Notes under the pieces: generated by a model | Database searches by the model: none | Told to the model about the DNA's origin: nothing | What the model saw: the letters and a program-made list of their open reading frames with translations, nothing else | Translations under genes and position numbers: made by a program | Assembly (NCBI RefSeq): GCF_024713975.1 | Contig: NC_091110.1 | Span: 14,259,501-14,323,500, forward strand | Source: Paralichthys olivaceus | Taxonomy: Eukaryota; Chordata; Actinopteri; Pleuronectiformes; Paralichthyidae | Length of the DNA: 64,000 bases | Direction: 5' to 3' | In this document: piece after piece, positions 44,401-57,100 of the stretch | Numbering within the stretch: position 1 is the stretch's first letter | Layout of the letters: each line of letters starts with the position of its first letter

Positions 44401-47400
44401 TAAGTGTAAATTTATAGCGCTGTGTCTGAATCCCCTCCATGTTAAATCAAACCCTTACACTGGACAGGCATCGTTTTATAAGCTAGGAAGGATTGATTTT
44501 ATTTTGTTAAATCTGTTTTAATGGCAGGTCAGTAGATGGACAAACCACGGCTGAGTGCATCAGTATTTCACTCACACACCAGATGGCGTTAAGACAATCT
44601 ATTTAAATTGCACCTAGTCAGAATAAGATTACCTTTGGGTATCCTGGTTGACTGAGCACATGCCATTTAACCACAACGCCCTTGGTTCAAATCCAGCCAC
44701 CACATGCTGCTTCCCTAATCCATTCTACTGTGTCCCTCCACCATAAGTCATCCAACAAAGCAGAAACACCATAATACTAGAAATAAAGATAGTATTTAGT
44801 GAGCCGATGAATGAATAGACACAACATTTGTCTGTGTCATGCTGAATTAAAATCTGTAGCTATTAATTACTGGAAAAGCAGAAAGGGGCCTTACCGTGCA
44901 GTAAAAGCCCCTTTTACGTAATTATATACTGTAAGATCTTAATAACTACCCACATTATGAGCTTTACTTAAACTGTTTCCCTAGCCTCCACTTGTTAGTC
45001 ATGTTTAAAATGGATTATTCATTCAGCATTTTCAGATCATTCAGATATTAACTTCCCTGTATGTTTGTTTTAATTTTTTTTATCTCTGCTGGGAAATATA
45101 TTTCTGCATCCGATGTCTTTAAGGAATAAATACTTTTGCATAGTAATTTATATTTGTGGGAAGTATAATTCAATAATAGTCTTAGATATGTTCAAATATT
45201 ACTTACAAGTTCTTAAATATGTTTAGGTATGTTATATCATGCTCCTTCCATCAAATAGCAATAGCTTTGCTTAGTAAGCTATCGTTTCCATTATTGTGAA
45301 CTAATCTGTCGGACATGCATGGATGTTCTTTCAAACATTTTTCACATGGTTTTATTTTCAGTGGCTTGGAAGTCTGTCTCCATTAGAGGCCGGCAAATCC
45401 CTTCATTGTTTCTTAAATGCTGTTACTTACCTCCAGTAAAAACCTCATTTGTTGCTCAAATAGTTTTCTACGAGTGAGTTTTTTATTAAAGTTTGAAAAC
45501 ACCTGTCATTTATTATGACTGGAAATGGGGAGCAAGCAAACTTTAATAAACTGCTCGGCATCTCTGACTCAGAGCAACTTATACGATTTTGTAAAAGATG
45601 TTTGCAAGGAAATGATTACTTTTTGTTTGTGTATGCTTGTCCCACTGTGAATATGAAAAGAAAAACCTAATATTAAACCGAGTCTCAAGGTGTCTGCCAC
45701 AGCGCTTTTCTCTCTCTCTTTGAGATTACTCTGTGTGTAATTACTTTTTATTTCATTTGCTGTTTTGTTCCTAAGTCATTTGTAGTTTTGGTATCATATG
45801 ATCATCCACAGTTGTGTAGATCTGCAACAGAATATTCTGGATCCCATCAAGCCTCTGGAAAATAAACATACTGCCCAGTATAATAAAGAAAATAATAAAT
45901 AAAAGTCAGGATGCATTTGCAAGATTTGTAGTTTTCATTATGAAAATACTTGTAGTGCACCCTCTACCTGTCCACACTGAATAAAAAGGCTTTTGTGTTT
46001 GAAAAGTGCTGAATGGCCTGGAATATTACTCTGCAACTTTTCCTCTGTCCCTTTTAATCCCTCATCTTCTGGCTCACATTCAGCAGGAGATGATGTCAGA
46101 ACTTCCTGTGTCGCATGAGTGCGTCACGATTCCCATCTTTGACGCAGCTCCTGTCAGAGCAGCTTTGGCAGCTCTCTCCGTACAAGGATGACGTTTCCGG
46201 CGTGGACGGAACAATTAGGGCCTGCTGCGATTCAGGAGCAGTTGCAGTCGCAGCCTCCAGATTTGGGCCATTACTCATCCTGACTGACTGATTTGGGCAC
46301 TGAACTCTACCATGTCTAACTAAAGCCCTTTTCACAGCCTGTTTTAAGGCAGTATAATGTTGCACTTTTATTCCACCCCGCCGTTCTTTACAAACAGCAG
46401 AGGTAGAGCTGGAGTGATATCTGTGTTAAAGGGACAGCCGATATGTCCTGCCTTTATATCTGTACATGTTTAAAGTCACTCACAGGATCAGCATTACACT
46501 GGCTTGTTTGGTTCAGAATAAACCATAAATAAAAAATAAAAAAGATCAATGACATTACTGTTTCCCAAAAGTGGCTCGCTGCAGAAAAGGTCATAGATCT
46601 CGCCTCTTTCACAGATGGGACATGAACCAAAGTAAATGTCTAATAGATATATATCTTTCTTCTGAAAGTGGTTTCGGTCACATGTTTTTTTTCCCCCAGT
46701 AATTTTGGTTTTAATTGGTTATTTGATGATATAAAAAAAAGGGTGAAACATCATGATTGACAGCTCATCAACTATCATGGCTCCATCTCTCGATCTCTGC
46801 TGCGCAGACTTCGACTCCAACTGAACAAGATGGCAGCGATTGTATCTGGGATATTTTGGCTTAATGTGTGAATGGTGGCAGGAAGAGGAGACGCGTCATC
46901 CATCTTATGTTGTAAACGAGCAAAGGCAAACAACAATTTTGATTTTTGTATAAAATCTGCATAAAATGTCTTCATTTGTTGTATTGTATGTATTTTTCTG
47001 GTCGTCTTTACTTATAAATCGATTCTCACAAGTTTATCCATATGCCCTGATATCTCCCTCTGTAACTAAATGTGTGTGAAAGACCAACAGTAGGGGTTGG
47101 CATGTCTGTCTATCTGTTTTTGGACAGTCCAGCATGTTACACTGGTGGGTCTGTCTGAGGGCTTGTCTGCTTGGCAGCTCTGCTGTATTAGCAGGTGGAG
47201 CTGGCTGTCTTTCTGTCTGCTTGGCAGGTTCATCATACTGGCTTTGCTAGTTTTGTCTGTCAGGGTAAACTGATATCTTGCCTGCAAATTAGTTTTTTAG
47301 AATTAGTTTTGTGGAGGATGGCAGTCTGGCTCGCATTCACAGGATCTGGTTGTTTGAAGTGCGAGTTCTTTTGTGGACCTGACAAGATACCAAATGTTCT

Positions 47401-49201
47401 GTTAACATGCTAATTGATATATTAGAATAATAAACTGATGTTGGAGCCATCTGTTGGACTGTCAGGTTACTGTTGGACTTTTACTGCAAGTAAAAGTGCT
47501 CAAAGGGAACAATGGACTGACTCTTTTACCCTCGCCTTAATTTTCCTTTAAATGGAAAAAGGTAATTCAGAGAAATAAGGGAGTGAGAGCAGGGGATTTC
47601 AGATTGTAGCTCTGCAAATGGTTCCCATTTCATACATTTATATCACTCAAAGCAGACGAGAGTGGAGCATCAAATTCAATTTTTAGATTAACTTGGGGAG
47701 GAGTTTTTTTTTTTTTCTCTTGACACAAAACGGAAAAGTGCATCCTTTTATCCTAGAGGGGGACGTTTTAATTTCTAGTTGCACAGGCAGAGTTGCTTCC
47801 TCCTTACCCGTCCCTCTGTTATCTGCAACACAACAAGAGCAGTCATATTCCAAACAACTGTGAAAAGTGGCATGAAGGAAAGACTAACTTGAGCAATAAA
47901 AGATAATCTTCTCCCTAACCCCTCACGAGAAGCTTCCAGCCTGCCTCTTGCAGATATGCAGTTTATTTCCATGGAGAATTCAAGCGAGTGAAAATGCAGT
48001 TTCAAAGACGACTCCACTCCATCAAGGAAACTTCGAAGGGGAAAAACACTGACTGGCAATTTCCTCTGAGCTTCAAAACCTGTTGCAGTAGCAGCTTCAT
48101 TTTAAAGTCTGGTAATCTTTTTCTTGGGTCTGACCCTGCAGGATGGAACTAATACCTGAGTACATCAATGTAAGACAGATTGACAGGAGCCCTATGTCCT
48201 TTTTTAGGACTCCTGCCGAGGAGGTAATGTTTTCTACTGCTTGTTAGTAAACAGGATTACGCAAGAACTCCTGGACGGATTTCCATGAAATTTAATAAAG
48301 GGGCCCAACGAACATCCCACTGAATTTTGGAGCATATATGAATAAGAGTGCGGATCCAGAACTTTTTTCTTCACCGACTTTGAAACATTTTCGACAGCTA
48401 GTTCAGGCTGTGGCGATTCCAGGGGTGCTATGAGGTCTGACACAAACCAACTACACAAACAACACCACGAGTTTAAATGCCGTGTTGTTATAAGAAGTTT
48501 CAAAATGTGATTGATTCATTATGAAACTGTGGGAAACAGGAATATGACGGGCCACCACAGTCTTGATGATCATGGGAAGTCACTGCTTTGACGTGGTGTG
48601 ATAGGGCATTAGACTCATAGAGCATTTTCTAGTTACTTATACATGAATCGAGTGCTTGCTTCCTTCATATACATGTTGTTTTTACACTGGTTGTTGTCAG
48701 TTGGTTTATTGGATCAATATTCAAGATCCCCAGAGGAAACATTCTAATGGGTTTGCTGATCCTTGACACTTTCTATTCGCAAATATTTTTTGGATTGAAA
48801 TAATGACTAATATGCTAAACAAAGATGGTGAACTGGGGAAAGTTATACCTGTTTAGCATTAGTATGTAAGTACTGTCATTGTGAGCATGATATTGTGCTT
48901 ACATTAGCATTTCAGACACAGTGTAAGTCCAACCTCATGGCTGTAGACTGTTAGTTTTGTTAGACTTTACTTTGAAGCCTGTGCTATGACAGCTATCACC
49001 AATGAAAATGTAATGTACATTATAATGTTTCAAATTCTATTTGATTTTGTCTTCCAGTTAAGGTATGAGGTTTCATCCCAGCAAGCTGCAGGCCAATCGG
49101 TCCAAAGTGTGAACCGTTTCCGACTGCTGGAGGAAAGAAATCGAGCTCTGAAGCTTGAAGTCACCACGCTTCGCCAAGAAAAACTGCAATACAGGAAACT
49201 G
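41445..49201 (+). CDS. Unidentified coiled-coil protein, first two coding exons (partial; continues to the right)
   Basis: Two exons join in phase 0. The first, after an acceptor at 41436-41438, has ATG at 41445 (A at -3) and ends at 41582; it reads MRDHTSGANVEELLRQSQM, then a helix with ELQWIQRQLAMIAARN and a short His run before SKAK. The second, 49058-49201, reads LRYEVSSQQAAGQSVQ, then RFRLLEERNRALKLEV and LRQEKLQYRKL before GTAAGC. Both are heptad-like, Leu- and charge-rich coiled coil, 94 residues in total. Remaining exons must lie past further long introns or the right edge. The pattern RD...LLR-SQ-E---QRQ-A of exon 1 is like one stretch in RIM-binding proteins, and RIMBP2 is also on human 12q24, but exon 2 has no clear counterpart that I can recall. 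I do not name the gene. The start could also be upstream. Confidence 0.7.
43095..43300 (+). promoter_or_regulatory. CpG-rich, promoter-like patch with an RFX X-box
   Basis: CpG-rich DNA containing GTTGCTAGGGAAC (43131-43143), close to the RFX X-box, followed by a CU-rich stretch and several CG pairs (GCGGCGACTGACGG). It could be an alternative first exon for the surrounding gene or an enhancer; a donor site was not assigned. Confidence 0.35.
44641..44760 (+). mobile_element. tRNA-derived SINE fragment
   Basis: GGTTCAAATCC (44684-44694) is a near-perfect RNA polymerase III B box, and TGGTTGACTGAGC about 35 bp earlier is a worn A box. The wording ACATGCCATTTAACCACAAC before the B box and ATCCAGCC after it resemble a SINE widespread in percomorph fishes. 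It does not fold as an intact tRNA gene. Confidence 0.6.
48215..48390 (+). repeat. Dispersed teleost-type repeat, copy 1
   Basis: GAGGAGGTAATGTTTTCTAC, then a TTGTTAGTAAACAGGATTAC block, CGGATTTCCATGAAA, CCACTGAATTTTGGAGC and GTGCGGATCCAGA, in the order seen in a common fish interspersed repeat. It has no open frame of its own. Two more copies in the same orientation lie downstream. Confidence 0.65.
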
Positions 49202-49681
49202 GTAAGCTTCCTACTTCAACACAGACACTCACAGCTATTTCTGAGCCACTCTTCAAACACTCACCATCTGATACGACTGTTTTATTGCCTGCAAACACCA
49301 GATGAAAATGATGCGAGCACAATATACATATTTACTGATAACTCCCCTCTGTATTGGGAACTATTAAGATTTTCTTAGAATGTCGGTATCACTACACTCC
49401 CTGTTGCAGCTTATGTTCTTCAAGGAGTCAACTGTTAACTCACTCGGCCATATGTACGCGCTTGTTGTTGGTCTTGCAGACACGTGGTTGTGTGTAATGT
49501 GGTGTGAAATGGATAAGTAGGGGCGTGCCGTTTGGTCTGTATCTCTCGCATGGGCGTGTGTGTTTGCGTTGCCACATATATTTGTTTGGCCTGTATGTTC
49601 ATGCGTGCGTCTGTGTGTGTGTATAGTGATTTTCTATGGAGGCCTCCCCCAGGTAGTCTCGGATGGCAAGGCGTGCGAGCC

Positions 49682-49695
49682 GTTGTCTTGGCAAC
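49682..49695 (+). promoter_or_regulatory. RFX X-box palindrome
   Basis: GTTGTCTTGGCAAC fits the X-box consensus (two inverted half-sites, GTTGYC and GGCAAC, with a 2-bp spacer) bound by RFX factors. It lies about 480 bp after the second coiled-coil exon, in a CpG-bearing stretch. Confidence 0.5.
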
Positions 49696-49940
49696 ACGCC
49701 CATTTGTGGACAGACTGGCAGACCGACGTAATATAGTGGCTGCTTCAGTTACAAGCCTCAATGACCAGAAACTATTTTCAGTTTCATAGAGGTAAAGCTA
49801 CTATTTGCGTTTATAAACCTTATATTGACAGTGTCTCAATGTGTGATGTGGTGTATGCAAAAGTGGAATTAATGGCAGATATGATGGCAGAATGTAAGAT
49901 ATAAGGTTTAGTGATATGCTGGTATGATGCACACACCAAA

Positions 49941-50110
49941 TGTTTTCACCCCTGTCAGTTTGTTGGTTGGTTTGTATGTTTAATTACACACAGACAACTG
50001 AGCATGTTTCCATGAAACTTGGTGTAAGGATGTGGCTGGATCAGGGAAGAATCCATAAACTGTTTGTTCAGATCCGGGAGTTTCACTTTCTTTAACATTG
50101 CAAAAAGAGG
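49941..50110 (+). repeat. Dispersed teleost-type repeat, copy 2
   Basis: Shares with copy 1 the order of blocks: a TTTGTTGGTTGG-type start, TTTCCATGAAACTTGGTG, AAGGATGTGGCTGGATCAGG, then AAGAATCCATAAA and CAGATCCGGG. Same strand as copies 1 and 3. Confidence 0.65.
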
Positions 50111-51159
50111 GCGTTTTCAACATTTCTATAGGTGAACCATTCGGTGTAACTTGGTTGAAATTCCTTGGTTTCTGACTTCTGTGTATTCTACACTGTGAGA
50201 TCAAGTATATCACAATTTGAAATAAGGGTACAAAACATGTTACATCAACACACTGACTCATGATTTAATGCCGGATGTATCACGGCTGGCTGTTGCTCAC
50301 TGTTATGTCACTGTGACTTAGTGATTAGTCAGTTAACACATGCTTATTCACAGTCACCTCAAATATTCACAGATATGCTGCTAAATTTAACATGGAAATG
50401 CGACATTGCACATCCATGCATCTGAAAGCTGAACAGTACCTTTCCTGATTCTCAAGATTTGTTTCTATGAATTGAATCGTGATGAGTCATACATTAGTTG
50501 ATCATTACTAATGCATGTTTTGTGCCCTATTTATAGTGTTAACTGTTATCTAACCATAGGGTTGGTATATGATCACAGCATCCTATAAATATTTAAATGC
50601 TATATGTTGGAGCATGACGTGGCCAGAAATGGTGGTCGTGAATTATTCTGATTAAGTTTTTTCACCTCACACCTGTTTTATATTAAGAAAAAGAGTGCTC
50701 TAGACCAGGCTTTAAAATCTACCACCTCAAACTCTTGCATTTAATCCTTTTCAAGTCACTGAGGATGATATTCATGGGGCATTTCAGCCTCTTTCTCTTG
50801 TCATGTTCTTCCATTTCATTTACTTTGCTACAAAAACGGCAAAAAAACGCACTGAGGAGGTGGACTACCTAGGAAATAGAAAGCGTTGCCTGGAAACAAT
50901 CTCTGATGGACAGTCGAAGAAAGGTACCGTAGGTAAAGAATGACCTTCTGTGTGCTGTGTGACTGCTGCTAAAAGGCTGCAGCTGTCTCCTTGGACACCG
51001 ATCCCTATGGCAACAATTGTGTGCTGCTAGCAGCTGGCCCACTCAGATGAGAGTCCTCGTGATGATATGGGCTGTCCCAGCGCAAAGAGGAACAACGTCT
51101 AATCAATAATCCCTAATAGCCATGTTGTCTCAGCTGACCCAGTAATCTCTGTTTTAACT

Positions 51160-51174
51160 CCCCCCCCCCCCCCC
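51160..51174 (+). repeat. Poly-C run
   Basis: Fifteen consecutive C residues by direct reading. The exact length is a common sequencing and assembly error point. Confidence 0.9.
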
Positions 51175-51654
51175 GATCAAAGGAGCCCAGACCAGCCAGG
51201 GTTTATAATAGTCCAGTGTAGTGTGACACAATTCAGCTGGAATAATGTCGCCACCACCCACAGGCTAGTCTGAGCATTCACATTGTTTTGACTCGTGTGG
51301 TTGTTTTAACAACTGATATTAGACGGGGTGTGTTTAGGCTGAGCTTTCTATTCTTTCCTTAATTGAGTTTATCTCAGTGTTCTTTCAGATGGCACTACAA
51401 TTCCCCAGTGCTTTTCTTAAGGTAAAACTACATAGAGCTCACTTAAAGGATTAAAACAGTTAAAAGTCTAAAATGGAAACAACATATTAAGGGTTTTTAC
51501 TTTATTGGGGTGGCAATTATCTTATATAACGTGAAATGAATGTGAGATGCTTTGCTGGCTTAACAAGCATCACATAGCTGGTATGCTGTCCCATTCAGGT
51601 GTTATTCCCAATGGACTGAATTTTATTGCCTCTGGGGTTATATTTTTTTTATCT

Positions 51655-51735
51655 GCGTTTGTTAGTTAGCATGATTATGCAAAGGCTATATGATGGATTA
51701 CCATGGTGGAAGGATGTGTTGTGGGTTACTTCCTT
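51655..51735 (+). repeat. Dispersed teleost-type repeat, copy 3 (short)
   Basis: TTTGTTAGTTAGCATGATTA, GCAAAGGCTATATGATGGAT and CCATGGTGGAAGGATG correspond to the central blocks of copies 1 and 2. Ends are lost. Confidence 0.55.
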
Positions 51736-53804
51736 CCTCCAATCACACACTGATTTCCCAGGGACTAAGGTATTAATGACACTGATATGAGTGTGTAACT
51801 TTAGACATTCTACTTAATCAGGTTTGAGAAAACACCAAAATCGGATCTGGCGTCAAAGACTGTTGTACACATTTTACTGTTGTTTGCCTATTTCACCTTT
51901 TTCCACAAAGAGAAACCTAAAAACCACGAGGACGAACCCATAGTCTGTGTGATCTTTTAGATAACGGTACACAGCCAGCATTAAGAACATGCTGGTAGAT
52001 TAGTGTGCCTTGAGGTAGTGCTCACTCATAGTGGTCCATCAAGTCTTCCATTTCTTAACCTCTTTCATGCTTTTTGTTTTTTTCTTATACTCCATAGCTT
52101 TTACTTCTCTCACTCCTCCTCTGTTCCATCACTCATAAATTTAAGTCTCCCCCTCTATCCACCATGCGTGTGCTTGTCTTCCCCTCTGTCTCCATCAGTC
52201 TCCTCTCCCTCCCCTTGTACTTCCTGTCCTAACCTCCTTACTTTCCCACATCCAGGCAGATATGTGGACTCCGGCCTGTGCAGCTTCATGTCTGCAGTAA
52301 TTGACGTAGATTTGATGTACATTAGGGAGGGTCATGCCAACCCATAATTCAATTTCAGACATTTTTAGAGAGAGTTCAGTCCAGATGAATTTTGAAATGA
52401 GTTAGCCCTTCTTCCCTAGGAGTAAGTGCATCATGTATAAATGATAACACCAGTGTCATTCAAGTTTTCCATATGACTATGCTATAGTCTGATCACAGAC
52501 CGTGACAACGCTGTGCTTCATGCAAAGTTGGTTCACTTCTACAGTTATTGTACACTTAACCCTTCTATTCTAACTAAATCAAACAAATTTATTTATTTTG
52601 ATTTAAAGTGGCGATTACAGCTTTTCATGCTGCATTTGAGTGGCACATTTCATCATCCACATAACCACAATTATCACTGTGCCTCACAATGCTGCCTCCT
52701 AGGGAACCACATGCTTTCAGTCTTTTTTGAATAAATATTGGCAGAATTGGGTTAATATGAGTGATACAGAGATGGTGATTGCATAAATAATAAACACTCC
52801 CATTTCAGAACAGAAAATATATGAAAATCCTTTGGAATTACCTGGTTTTGTACATTAATTGTCCTTAATATGTGATCTGATTTTCATTCAAGTCCAAACA
52901 GACTTATAGAAAATTGCACAGATAAACAAATTCTAATTAAAATGTGCTAAAAATATTCCACTGTCAAAATGTAGGGCCCTTGTGGATTACTTGAAAATCC
53001 CCTTAACCAGCTTAAATAATTGTTGGGGCTATCTGTGGTATACCCACTTACACACTCACAAATACACATGCAGGGGCATGCATGACACCCACACATAAGC
53101 TGATGTCAATATGATATAATTACTCATTGTGACAAGCCAGTGTAGGCAGTGTTATAGCAAGTGTGTGCTATGTTGTAGTTAAAGGCTAAAAGCTGTGAAA
53201 CTGTTAGGATTAGAGCTGGAACAGAAAGGAAATTAATAATTGGTCGCATGGGGATAACCTTGATCCTGGTTTTATGCATGTAGAATTTAACCCAGAAACG
53301 TTTTTAGACTGTGTCTGTAAACTTTGCAAAAAATCTATATACAGTATATCAGCAGGGTTCTGTATAAGCCTACAAATATGGGTGAAATTACAGAAGTGAA
53401 GCTGGTACCTCTAAAGTGGGTGTAGTGTGTGGTATTCAATCCACTGTACAGACTCATTCAAATTTTCTTTTGACAAATGAAATGCATAGCAAGGAAAAGG
53501 GGGAGGGTTTATGTGACAGCAGGCAGCATCATGCAGGCTCCTGTCATTTCACTCAATTTGGCAGACATGCTGGAAGGTCCAGACCGTGGTTGCACAGGGC
53601 GGCCTTCCAATAAACCATCCTTATTTGTAACCCACGCTCCAAGATGTCGGTTTCTTATTGGCTGTGATACCTTTTCGCCTAACAGTAGCCCACTGATGTG
53701 GCTGATGGTTGTAAGAGTGGAGCTGGCTGATTAATTCAACAGAGTGGATTTCCGCAGCTCACTGAACACGCGTACAGCGCAAGAGAGAAAGGAGGAAATT
53801 GAGC

Positions 53805-53819
53805 AGAGGAAGAGAGAGA

Positions 53820-53852
<33 letters not shown>

Positions 53853-54000
53853 GAAGAGAAAAGGAGAAAATGATGCAGGAAGGGTGTTAAGGAGGAGGGT
53901 CTTTGGGGGTGGGGAGAGAGTGAGAGGAATGGGAGAGTAGGAAAGGGAGAGTGTGTGGAGAGGGGGCGGAGGAAAGAGAGAGAGAGAGAGAGAGAGACAG
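53805..54000 (+). repeat. GA-rich microsatellite region
   Basis: Two AG dinucleotide runs (about 53810-53852 and 53976-53997) are set in a purine-rich stretch. It directly precedes the candidate first exon ending at 54154, a layout often seen for GAGA-rich fish promoters. Confidence 0.85.
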
Positions 54001-54154
54001 ACGCAGGCCCCGGAGCTGCTACTGATGCTGCTGCAGCCGTTTGACAATTCCCCACCCAGAGAGAGCAAGGGAGAAGGGAGGAGATCAGAGCAAGGAGGAA
54101 GAAGGAGTAAGCAGCACCTCCGTCAAGATGCTCCTGTGTTAGCCAGCACACACG
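54001..54154 (+). other. Candidate alternative first (non-coding) exon
   Basis: CpG- and purine-rich sequence with CTGCTACTGATGCTGCTGC ends at the donor CACACG|GTAAAT (54154/54155). The only ATG near its end is followed at once by a stop (ATG-CTC-CTG-TGT-TAG), so the exon would be untranslated. Support comes only from base composition and the donor. Confidence 0.3.
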
Positions 54155-57100
54155 GTAAATACCAATCCTTTATCACCACTCTGCATCTTCTTTACTGCTG
54201 CTGTTTGTCTCTGCATCAGTGGCTCGGGTGTGTTAGTGTTTGATTTAGCTCTGTTGAGTCCTATATATAGTGCAGAGGGTTAGCATAGCCAAGCAGCTGG
54301 GGAAAACCTGCCAGTGCAGCAGCTGCAGGAAGAGACGAACGTCCACAGAGAGGTGGACACGAGAGGAGGATTTGTACATTTTGTCTCTTCCCGGGACTTA
54401 ATAAGGTTGTAAAAAAAAAAAAAAAAGCAACATCCAGCTTCTGTGTTTCTTGACTGAAGCAGGGCCACCTGTTTGGAGATGTGTGGGTGTGTGCGGTGTG
54501 TGTGTTGAGGGGTGGGGTTACAGTGAAAGGGGTTAATGTTGTGTTTGGCTCGAAAAGGTTAGTATGTGCATGTGAGTATGTGTGCGTGGATTTCAAGAGT
54601 GTACCATAGTGTTGCCTTTTCACTACTGTCAAATTATGGATCTAATAGCCCCATGATGTGTGAATATTCAATCATTCTTTTCTAAAATTACAGATGCAGA
54701 CACATGTTCACATGATCGTTTAGCGACACAACGAGCGAGACAGACGCGTGGCGCTATTGTCAAACAAATTGGTTGTGTGTGCATGTGTGTGCATGTGTGA
54801 GTCGTTTGACGTTATTGGCTTGGTAACCAAAGCTTTTCCTGGTTCCTCCCTTCTGAGGGGTTGCCAGGTGTTGGTGATGAATATGAACCCACTCATGTTG
54901 TTGCAGTTTAAGTAAAGCAGGACGCAAATGCAGACTCACATAAAGGCAGGTAGGTACAGGGAAGCTAATTACTGCAATAAGCAGAAACGGGCAAGTTAAA
55001 CTCTGGTAATTCAAACTAAGGGAACCAAAAAACCAAAGGCAATTACTCAGTTGCCCGGGGCGCTCAGGGAGGACAGTCCAGAGGCCGGACTCATAGGTTG
55101 TGCCGTCAGGGGGATCTTGATTTAGAAAGAACTGCTGCAGATGAGAGATCAGCAGCAGGTGCTCACTAGGCCCCCCACTGAGGATCAGGAGCAGGTGTTG
55201 ACTGGGCTAGTGACTGGAGACCAGGAACACACTTAATGTTAGCAGGGACCCAATGCAGGAGCAGACAGACCGCAGACGCAGTAGCAGACAGGATGTCAGC
55301 CAGGGAAGATAATTTGGGGTCCAGTGGGGCGTAGATCAAGGCCCCAGCCAGCTGAGGCTCTGTTTACTTGACAACTGAGTATTGGTGGAGCTGGACAGCT
55401 TGGGGTGTTGTGACATCTCTGTGACCCATCCTTCCTCCGTTTTTCGAAATTATCCTTTGGTGGTAGTAAGTAAGAAAAGGTCAGACGGATGGGAAATAAA
55501 TTATTTGCTTTCATACTGGGGCACTGACTGGAAATCAGGGGTGTCTACAAACATCTGGATCCAGTCTCGCAATGAATTATTTTAATCAAGGCTGCCTGGT
55601 CAGAAGAGCCTGTTCATTGTCCCAACATAAAACACTTAACCACTCACGCTAATATAAGTGTAAATGTGCTGGGCTCATATCTTGGATCAGTTTATACTGT
55701 TGAGGATTACAGAAGCCAAATGCACACTCACACAAATACAACAACCGTTCTTTTGAAATTGACTAAGTTCAGTGTTGGTTGAAGTTTATTTGGAAAGTTG
55801 TAGATTCAACTTTATGTTCCAATAGTTTGATTCTGTTGAATTGCATGAATCGGATGTTGTTATTTTAATTGTTGACGTTCCTGTAAATGTAAAACTTATT
55901 GCTTCCTGTGTGCATAAGCCAGGTGTGTATAACTCATTGGGGTCAATTCAAGTTTCAATGTCAATTCAATGTTTGTGAAAAGTTTGTAAGTATTTGACCA
56001 GGATGTAGTTTGAGCAAGTAAAACTTCTGCCTATAGGTTAAATAACTAAAGCAACTGGGCACGATTATGCAAAAAGGTTTGGTCACAGCATGAAAAGCTT
56101 TGCAGCACAAGAACTGACAGTAGAACATTTCCTGTTTCATTGTAATCCTTTTATGGCAAGAAAACTTAGCCCTATCACATTCTGCACATGGAGCATGTGT
56201 GACATTTGCAGAGAGCCAGCACTTTGATGACATGAATGGAAGTATCAGGTTCGTAGCTGAAACGAGGGACAAATCAAAGCTCTTGCTTTTCTGTCAGTCA
56301 CTCAGTAATGGCTTTAATTTCTGTGTGTAATATTTGTGAGTTAAAATACATGCTTCAAACAAGTGTGTGTGCATGTGTTTGTTTGCCCATACAGGGTTCA
56401 TATGCTTGCACTATATGCTTATGTTTGAATGTATGGCTATGTGGGTGGGTGAGAGACATTGGAAAAATATGGCAGAGGAGAGAGGAAGAATTGTTGCTTC
56501 GTCCCATTTTGCAGCGTTTTGCTTTGTATGACTGATATCACTTTCTCTCTCTCTACCTACAATATTTCATCTTTCCCTCTCTGCGAAGACCCCACCAGGT
56601 TGTAAAATCTAAAGAATCCTTTACTTCTAATCTTACCCCTCTTTCACCACCTCCCTGTTTCTCCTTCTTCGACTACTTCTTCATCTTCATGCAGCAGACT
56701 GGTTGGCCGTGCCATCTGATGTTCAGTTGGATGCCAGAGGGCTAGAAGGGAGGGAGAGAGAGAGGGAGTGAGGAGGATAGGAGGAAATGAAACTTGTGTT
56801 TTCAGTCTAATGGCTGATTTCCTCGCTCCTCTCTTGAGATTATCGGGGAGTGTGGCAGCCAAAAGACGGCCTCCTTGACTAATCAAAAAAGTTCCTGAGG
56901 ACATACAAGCACCGCAATAATCCCTATAGTGACAGCCACACAGGGGTGTGGCAGCACATATCAATAAACACACAGGTACTAACATATGCAGACAGCCTTT
57001 GTGTACTTTGCATCCACACAGACGCACATTTCCACAATTTTGCCAGCTTTACATGCCTTCATACACACTCCCCCTCATTTTCAGTGTATTATTAACCAAG

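Larger units (their letters stand above)
41583..49057 (+). other. Long intron (7.5 kb) of the coiled-coil gene
   Basis: No coding exon was recognised. It holds a promoter-like CpG patch at about 43100-43300, a tRNA-derived SINE at 44641-44760 and copy 1 of a dispersed repeat at 48215-48390, each listed separately. Elsewhere it is A+T-rich. Confidence 0.6.

Noticed and set aside
44641..44713. Functional tRNA gene
   Set aside because: It has a B box but no intact acceptor stem or cloverleaf; a SINE fragment explains it better.
52256..52346. Possible exon after the CCACATCCAG acceptor
   Set aside because: The phase-0 frame needed after coiled-coil exon 2 stops quickly and there is no convincing donor.
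53736..54151. Long minus-strand frames rich in Ser-Leu
   Set aside because: They are translations of the GA/CT microsatellite.
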